Assembly: GCA_021209875.1 (NCBI GenBank)
Contig: JAGYVD010000009.1
Location: forward strand, 2,418,001 to 2,482,000
Direction of reading: 5' to 3'
DNA: 64,000 nt
DNA from: Rosellinia necatrix
Lineage: Eukaryota; Ascomycota; Sordariomycetes; Xylariales; Xylariaceae
Position 1 is the first letter of the stretch, and each line of letters starts with the position of its first letter. The notes beneath the pieces are model-generated. The model saw only the letters and a list, made by a program, of their open reading frames with translations, searched no databases and was not told where the DNA came from. Made by a program: the position numbers and the translations under genes. Shown piece after piece: positions 58,061 to 64,000 of this stretch.

Positions 58061-60299
58061 TTATTTATTCTGGTCGTTTAGAAGAGCAGGAAGACTCTCC
58101 GCCGAAAGCGTACGTGAGCTTTCTCGAGAAAAGCCCGGCGGTTCTTCATCATTACCGGTGAGATCTATCATGTTTACGTCGCCTTCGTCGTCGATAACAA
58201 TACATCGCTCAACGGCAGCTGTTGGCTTTTGTCTGACATTGTTGGAGCTTTCTTCGTCACCGTCGATTATAATATAGTCGTGCAAAGAGGGGGAAAACCT
58301 TTCGGCCGGATCTAGGACTCTGACCCGGTCTTGCTGTAACAGCCACTCTTTCAAATGACGGTAAACTATAATAACACTCGAGGGTTAGCTTCATCGACAA
58401 GAATTGAATAATTGCTACCCACGTGTCTCGACAACCACCGGCGAGAAGGCGTTTCCAATTTGCCTATTTATCTCTGTAGTAGTCCCTAGAAACTGGTGGC
58501 TTTGAGGGAATCCTTGAATAGTTGCGAGCTCTCGCTGGGTAAAATTCCTTCGCCTAGAAGGATGGGCCCAATCTGATCCTGCTGTTGTCACTGTGCCTAC
58601 TTGGATTGAATCAAGGTAGGGTGCTTTAGGGAATTTCGGGCTGCTGTTGGCCTTCTGAAGCATTCCTTTAACATCGTGTAGGGGGTCGTTATTAGATCCA
58701 CCCGACCTAATACTGGCGAATACATCACGTAAAGTAACGGGTGCGAGTAGCCCTTGACCGTGAGTAGGTTTCGGGAATGGGGGGAGCGCTTCTCCTGGGC
58801 AAGACGCGATCCATACTGTCAAAATCAGGTGTTAGTTATAAAGTTAATGCTTACTGTAATATCGATTACTGACTCAAACGCCTCCGTGTCGACGGAGCGC
58901 CAAACTCCCCGAACCGTAGGATGTCCCATGCGAATGAGTACCCCAAAGACGTATACTGCTGTACTAAAGCGTTGAAGAACTCTTCGTTGCGGCCGAACAG
59001 GAGACCGAACGTCTGTTCTCCCGTAGACACCCGAGCGCGCTGACGCTCAAGCATTAGAGCGCACGCGTCGAGGACGGCTACGTTTGCCTCGTCATTTTTC
59101 CCCGCGCGCGTATGTGCCGGGGAAAAGAACTGGCAAGGCGGCGACACATGTAAGAAGTCGGGGCGGAAGTTAGATGACTTCAGCTCGACCGCTAGGTCGA
59201 ATATGCTCATATGTTTCAACGATGCTTCTGGGAAATTTCTTCTGTAAGTTGCAGCAGCCGCTTTGTCCGAATCGCACGCTAGGGACAGTTGAATCCCAGC
59301 TCGCCGTAATCCGGCTGACACCCCCCCGGCACCACAGCACATATCATCAGCCATATACTTTTGGCCGGGTTCTAGGGTTATTATTGCTCCTGAACGACCA
59401 AGAGTCATATTCTCGAGATCAAAGGTGGGAATACGAGCTTGACCACCCTTGAAAGACCCTCCGCGTATTATTCCGCCTCGGAATTCATTCCTAAGCTGCT
59501 CGTCGGGCACGGCAAAGTGTTTATCCTTGATATCGGAGGACCTAAGACGTATGATGCTACCGCTGTAATTCTTTTTTGTCGATCTAGCTTCGGCAGTAGG
59601 CCATACTCTGTAATATTTCCACCGTTGAACTAGAATGGCTTTACTTTCAACGTCTTCAAGTGATTTCCACTGTAGCCGATTAAACCTATGCGCAGGAAAT
59701 GGTTTATTCGTTTGACAGAAGGCACGAGCCTTGATAACTTCTGTAATTGGTATTTCTACGGCCGCTTGAATGTAGTCAGGCCGTTTGTCGTCCTTATCGA
59801 TATCATATAATGCGCAAATTTCGTTTCTCATCTTTAGGAGAAGTCCGCGTAGGTTACGGTGACGGGTAAACCTGATGCCTCGAAGAATTTCTCCAGACCG
59901 GCCGTCTGCGTAGATGTCGGTAACATGTAAAAATTCCCAATGGCTCTCATCCTCGGATCTTTGGCGTACTTCTACAAGTGTCCCAGGTTTGATTTGAATG
60001 CCCTTATATCGAGTGAGGGGCATTCGTAAGTATCCCGGGATTGAAGGGTTACGGCTGGGGAATGGTGTATTTGGACGCCAACCTTCATTTCTGCCGTCTA
60101 ATTCACCCGCAACTTGAGATTCGCAGTCGAGGATATTTTGTTGCTGTTCTTTTTCTTCGGTTAAATCGATAAGAGGAATATGCCGCTGGCCCCTATTTCG
60201 AGCCGCTCGAACATCGTGGAGGCGACGTTCCAGATGGGAGAGCCTGCCATCGTCCTCCTCTGGGATGATTATTAAAGGGCAAAATCTGTGGGAAGCCAT
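58061..60299 (-). CDS. rid: RID/Masc1-type putative DNA cytosine-5 methyltransferase
   Basis: Exons 60299-58874, 58815-58423 and 58365-58061 encode 707 residues. The 58-bp intron (GTCAGT donor, ACTAAC branch, GACAG) gives RRRLIWIASCPGE, and the 57-bp intron (GTGGGT to TTATAG) gives VVVETLYRHLKEW. RID-type proteins are needed for repeat-induced point mutation in Neurospora and for premeiotic methylation in Ascobolus (Masc1). Motifs in order are: a BAH-like region (about 100-200), motif I DMCCGAGGVSAG (319-330), motif IV SPPCQFFSPAHT with catalytic C389, an EQT (428-430) where ordinary enzymes have ENV, motif VIII RRRL (472-475), motif IX around RRRNFTQRELATIQGFP (563-579), and motif X QIGNAF (594-599). 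All core motifs are intact. The C-terminal tail is acidic with Ile/Val-rich patches (YIIIDGDEE, NMIDLTGNDEE). A related patch near the N-terminus (PLIDLTEE) also resembles a SUMO-interaction motif. The enzyme is expected in the nucleus at the sexual stage. Confidence 0.94.
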
Positions 60300-60688
60300 G
60301 TTTCAGACGTTAGGGTTTTGTATTGTTCGCGGTGGGCATTTATATGAAGGTATTAACCCCGACCGAAAGAACAGAGTCTTGGTAGATGGGGCTAGCGACG
60401 ATGAGAAGAGGAATAATAATTGAAATAATGCTATAGCGTTAGGTGGCAGTTGTAAGGAAGGTGCGGTAAGGTTGGGTAGTTGACAAGTTCCGGGTTGGTG
60501 GTAATAAATGGGATGTCACGGTAAGAACGAACATATACAAGCAGGTAGCTGCGGACAGTCAAGTGCTCCACCTGACAACTCGATTTTATTCTATTGGCAG
60601 TAGCGGTGGTGTCAAGTGTTGGTATAGGTGATGGGGATCTGCGCCTGGCTCGGCTAGCGCTCGAACGGGCCAGTCCGGCAGGACTCCT

Positions 60689-60696
60689 ATAAAAGG
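60689..60696 (+). promoter_or_regulatory. TATA-box-like element
   Basis: TATAAAAG lies in GC-rich DNA about 190 bp before the 19-codon frame and about 910 bp before the MFS start. It matches a strong TATA box on the plus strand, but which transcript it would serve is unknown. Confidence 0.4.
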
Positions 60697-60951
60697 CCCT
60701 ACTCGCGGCGCGTTCGTCGCGGACGGGTTTTCCACCGTCGCCTCACCTTTCCACCTCTGACGAAAGGGGTGGTTTTTTGTGGTGGCCGAGAGGTTTTTTA
60801 TTTAGCCGTGGCCTTCAGGCCGCCAAGGGCTACAGCTAAAGAACAGATCCCCCCCAAGTCCTGGCCTCTCCAGAGTGCGAGCATGGGCAATTATCCGACG
60901 TCCTGGCCGCAGGTGGCCAGCGGTTCCCTCAGGGCAAGGTAAGGGATGCGT

Positions 60952-61007
60952 ACCCTAGGTGTCAGGTGCGACTACGACACTGCTAGCTACTACCCGACAC
61001 CTAGGGT
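60952..61007. repeat. Inverted repeat, 16-bp arms
   Basis: Left arm 60952-60967 (ACCCTAGGTGTCAGGT) and right arm 60992-61007 (ACCCGACACCTAGGGT) pair over 16 positions with one mismatch around a 24-nt loop. The first 12 pairs are perfect. Confidence 0.95.
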
Positions 61008-61040
61008 GGTTGTAGTACTGGAAGTGGGTGTATATAATGA

Positions 61041-61068
61041 CCTTCAAGACACAAGAGAGTCTTGAAGG
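61041..61068. repeat. Perfect 10-bp hairpin
   Basis: CCTTCAAGAC (61041-61050) and GTCTTGAAGG (61059-61068) form a perfect 10-bp stem with an 8-nt loop. No T run follows, so it does not look like a simple terminator. Confidence 0.95.
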
Positions 61069-61601
61069 GTTCAGGAACCAATTGCTCACCCTATTGAGCC
61101 CAAATACTACACCTAATCCCCCCTGCTGCCTAGAATGGGCCTGTCTATTCACTTCGTGACACCCCTATTTGACACTAGACCTTCGCTTAAGGGTTCACAC
61201 TCCTTCTCCGACCAGAACCAGTGTTTATACATAAGTACTTGGAGGCAGCACATAAACTTATCTGGTTATCCTGTTCGTTTATGAACATTTAACCTTATAA
61301 CTGATTGAATTATAAATATATTACGTTAAATACAATCGTTAAAAAAATATACAGTAGTAAGATAGTGCTTTTATGTTGTATAATAGATTTATGTGGGGCA
61401 AGGTACACAGATAAAGTTCCTGGTGCTCCTCTTCATGCACCCTTAAACCTTGTTTTTGTTCCTCATCCTCAGTCAGCCTTCATACCCCCGCCCTGTGTGT
61501 CACCGGAGCCCCGACGCCTTTCAACTCACCTCTCCGTTTTTTACTCCGTCCAAGATTCAACCCATTGTCATCTGGAGGATTCAGGGACAACTGCCGTCAA
61601 A

Positions 61602-63811
61602 ATGGTCGACTCCGAGCCTCCATCTACGAGATTTTCAAACGACGTGAATGCTAAAGCTCTAGCCCTTGAGGCTGGTATCACTGCCGAGGATCCCCAAAGC
61701 GACTCTATCGAGGGAAATTCACAAGACGATAGTGTTGACTACATCAGTGGATATAAGCTCGCTGTTGTTGTTGCTAGCGTTGCGCTCTCTTGTTTTCTAA
61801 TGCTGTTGGACAACTTGATCGTCAGCACTGTGAGTCGTTTACACGCGTTCCTGGCATCGCTGGTCGGCAAATACTTGAGCTGATCGCGCCAATCAACACC
61901 AGGCAATTCCCTCCATTACCGACACATTCCATTCGCTTCCTGATATCGGCTGGTACGCCAGCGCTTATCAGTTTGGCAGGTAGGCCGGGAATCCAATTCG
62001 GCAAGATAGGCGTTGATGTTTTGACATGACATCAGTGCGGCCCCTCAACTTCTGACGGGAAAGATATACACCCTCTTTGACACAAAGGTCTGTCACCAGC
62101 CGAGACTTTGGGCTGGGATTGTTCCTGATCGGGAAATAGTGGACTTTTCTCGCCTTCTTTGGTACCTTCGAGCTCGGTTCTTTGCTTTGCGGGGCGGCAG
62201 TCTCCTCGTCTATGCTGATAGTCGGGCGTGCTATAGCCGGCTTCGGTGCTGCAGGAATCATAGTTGGTGCGCTTACTATCATTTCTAGTTGTGTACCCAA
62301 AGAAAGGCGTCCGGGTATGTTGACGAGAGATTGGCTCCTTGTTTTCGACAATCGTCACTGACACTATTCGATCTCTAGCTTTGCTGGGCATGACAATGGG
62401 ATGTGAGTTTATAATACGATTCAAGTGCATACCGTGTTTGAGCTGACCACATCTAGTTAATCAACTGGGACTGGTAGCTGGGCCAGTTATCGGGGGTGTT
62501 TTGACGTCCTTCAGCACTTGGCGTTGGTGTAAGTTAGGCTTATTCACACAACAAGGTTGTAACATAGCTAACAATCCTAGGTTTTTACATTAACCTGCCT
62601 ATCGGTGCTATTGCAGCCGTTGCTATCATTCTGCTCCGCATTCCCCAACAGACGGTTAAACCTCCTGCTCGACTCGTGGCACGCCAGCTGCATCATTATT
62701 TGGACCTTATAGGTTTTGTTTTGTTTGCTCCGGCAGTTCTGCAGCTACTCCTTGCCTTACAATACGGCGGTAATCAATTTCCATGGAATTCCTCACGTGT
62801 CATTGGTCTCTTCTCTGGCTCCGTTGCCAATTTCATTGTCTGGTTCCTTTGGAATCGGCACAAAGGAGACGGGGCTTTATTGCCCCATGCAATGATAGGT
62901 CGGACTGCTGTCTGGGCATCGGGAATTTATCAAGGGTTACTGATGGCAGCGGTATACGGAGGCATCTATTTTCTTCCGATCTACTTCCAGGCTATCAATG
63001 CCGCGAGTCCCTTCTTAAGCGGTGTTTATCTTTTGCCAACCATTTTACCTCAACTTGTCACGGCAGCCTCCTCGGGGCTAATAAGTAAGCCAAACCCGAC
63101 TGTGTCTACTTTGCTAAGGGTTAACATACATTGTAGTATCAAAGATAGGCTATGTAATGCCGTTGGGCTTTCTGTCATCCATCGTTCTATCAGTTGCCAG
63201 CGGCTTGTACTCTTTGCTTCAACCTGGTAGCCCAACAGGAGAGTGGGTTGGATTCCAAGTCATAGGTGGCATTGGATCCGGTGTAGGATTGCAAGTGGTT
63301 CGTATAGCCCTTTGGAAACACCTGTCTATACTTTCCTGCTGACCCGAATTCATAGGCCGTCAACGCTATCCAAGCCGTAACGACCGGAGAGGAATTATCT
63401 TCCGCCATGGCTTTCATGGTTTTTGCCCAGTCACTTGGACCTGCCATCGCTCTTGCTTTGTATAACGTCATTTTCGCTGCAAGCTTGAGGATGCAACTGG
63501 CGGGAAGCGTTCCGAATATCGATGCACAAGCTATTATAAATGCGGGGGCTACGGGCTACCGCAGCCTTGTTCAGCCCGGAGATTTGAATGCCGTCCTGAA
63601 AGCTTATGCTAATAGCATTGATCGCGTGTTCTTCTTGGTCGCTGCTCTGGCGGCTTCCGCCGGCATTTTCGTCTGCGGCATGGGTTGGCATGATGTCAGG
63701 AAAAGGAGTGGGCCAGAGCATGAAAAGAAGTCAACAGGAGCGAGGCAGGATGAGGAGAGAGTTGAAAGTAGTCTAGCAGAAAAGCAGAACGCGCTGGCAT
63801 CGGAAACTTAG
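61602..63811 (+). CDS. MFS efflux pump, DHA14-like drug:H+ antiporter
   Basis: Nine exons (61602-61829, 61903-61979, 62036-62087, 62140-62314, 62379-62402, 62457-62528, 62581-63084, 63137-63297, 63356-63811) join to 582 residues. Every intron has GT..AG ends and is 45-73 bp. After a hydrophilic N-terminus of about 50 residues the first helix reads [24 protein letters not shown], trimmed at its ends, then [12 protein letters not shown] and [15 protein letters not shown]. Further signatures are [14 protein letters not shown], the antiporter motif [13 protein letters not shown], and [15 protein letters not shown]. The later helices read [14 protein letters not shown] and [19 protein letters not shown]. 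This is typical of 14-helix fungal pumps of the plasma membrane that export drugs or metabolites. No biosynthetic gene is next to it inside this window, but the window ends 190 bp further on. The 24-nt fifth exon is easily missed. The start has a good context (AAAATGG). Confidence 0.92.
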
Positions 63812-64000
63812 GATATAACTTCGCTCCACCATTTACCAATGGAATAGCACTTGTGTTCATATTTTCTAATAGCGAACTCAGTGCATCTTATTGGTTATTG
63901 ATCAGTGCTCGACAGAAGCTAATTACGCAATGAGAAGAAAGAAACAGCATCTTATTGCAGCGCTGAATTATCCTGATAGTAATGAATATACTTTGGAGAT

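Larger units (their letters stand above)
60300..61601. other. Divergent intergenic region with hairpins
   Basis: This is the shared upstream region of rid (-) and the MFS gene (+). It contains a TATAAAAG at 60689-60696 with no gene known directly downstream, a C-rich, GGCC-rich stretch at 60.7-60.95 kb, two strong inverted repeats (60952-61007 and 61041-61068), and an AT-rich patch at 61.25-61.4 kb. A 19-codon frame at 60883-60942 reads MGNYPTSWPQVASGSLRAR. The GC-rich block differs in character from both flanks and could be an element remnant. Confidence 0.55.

Noticed and set aside
60960..61161. Possible solo LTR (starts TGTCA, ends TGACA)
   Set aside because: The termini look LTR-like, but the flanking 5 bp (CTAGG and CCCCT) are not a target-site duplication and no second copy is in the window.
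1..64000. CRISPR arrays, operons, ribosomal RNA and telomere repeats
   Set aside because: Tandem repeats here lack unique spacers, genes carry spliceosomal introns, and no rRNA or TTAGGG array was seen.

Overview
The window is eukaryotic nuclear DNA from a filamentous ascomycete (Pezizomycotina, probably Sordariomycetes). Three things point there. Most genes carry short spliceosomal introns of about 50-220 bp with GT..AG ends and CTAAC-type branch points. The gene set is typical of the group: a RID/Masc1-type DNA methyltransferase, a Pbs2-type MAPKK, a SUR7/PalI protein and a DHA14-type MFS pump. Intergenic DNA is long and rich in TACCTACC/GGTAGGTA tracts. Assignment below subphylum is inference. 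No bacterial operon, CRISPR array, rRNA or intact transposon is visible.

Layout, left to right. 1-3.66 kb has no recognisable gene. 3.66-6.60 kb (-) is a BTB/POZ-protein locus whose frame is broken twice. 7.88-11.88 kb (-) is a Cid1-like poly(A)/poly(U) RNA polymerase gene with four exons. 11.9-17.4 kb holds its long CT-rich leader and repeat-rich intergenic DNA, including a perfect 16-copy 9-bp minisatellite. 17.47-18.54 kb (+) is a thioredoxin-fold AhpC/PRX-like protein. 20.78-22.49 kb (-) is a five-exon conserved fungal protein of unknown function. About 10 kb follow without a supportable gene. 32.75-34.07 kb (+) is an SLC35F-type transporter. 34.82-36.87 kb (-) is a disordered Pro/Ser-rich protein. 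40.82-41.08 kb (-) is a small secreted cysteine-rich protein. 42.29-43.73 kb (-) is a Hst2-class sirtuin. 44.88-46.74 kb (-) is an auxin-efflux-carrier (PIN-like) membrane protein. 51.30-53.36 kb (+) is Pbs2. 54.34-55.22 kb (-) is a SUR7/PalI protein. 57.47-57.54 kb (-) is tRNA-Val(AAC). 58.06-60.30 kb (-) is the RID-like methyltransferase. 61.60-63.81 kb (+) is a nine-exon MFS efflux pump, divergent from RID.

The genes do not form an obvious pathway or secondary-metabolite cluster. They are mostly solitary housekeeping, signalling and transport genes separated by long repeat-rich spacers. The most notable items are the RID-type methyltransferase with SUMO-interaction-like motifs near both ends, the twice-frameshifted BTB gene, the small six-cysteine secreted protein, the in-frame removable intron of the SUR7 gene, several short tandem repeats with near-perfect copies, and two strong hairpins between RID and the MFS gene. 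Exon boundaries were read by eye from splice signals and frame continuity. For the spliced genes from the polymerase onward the exon lengths sum to whole codons, which supports the models but does not replace transcript data.
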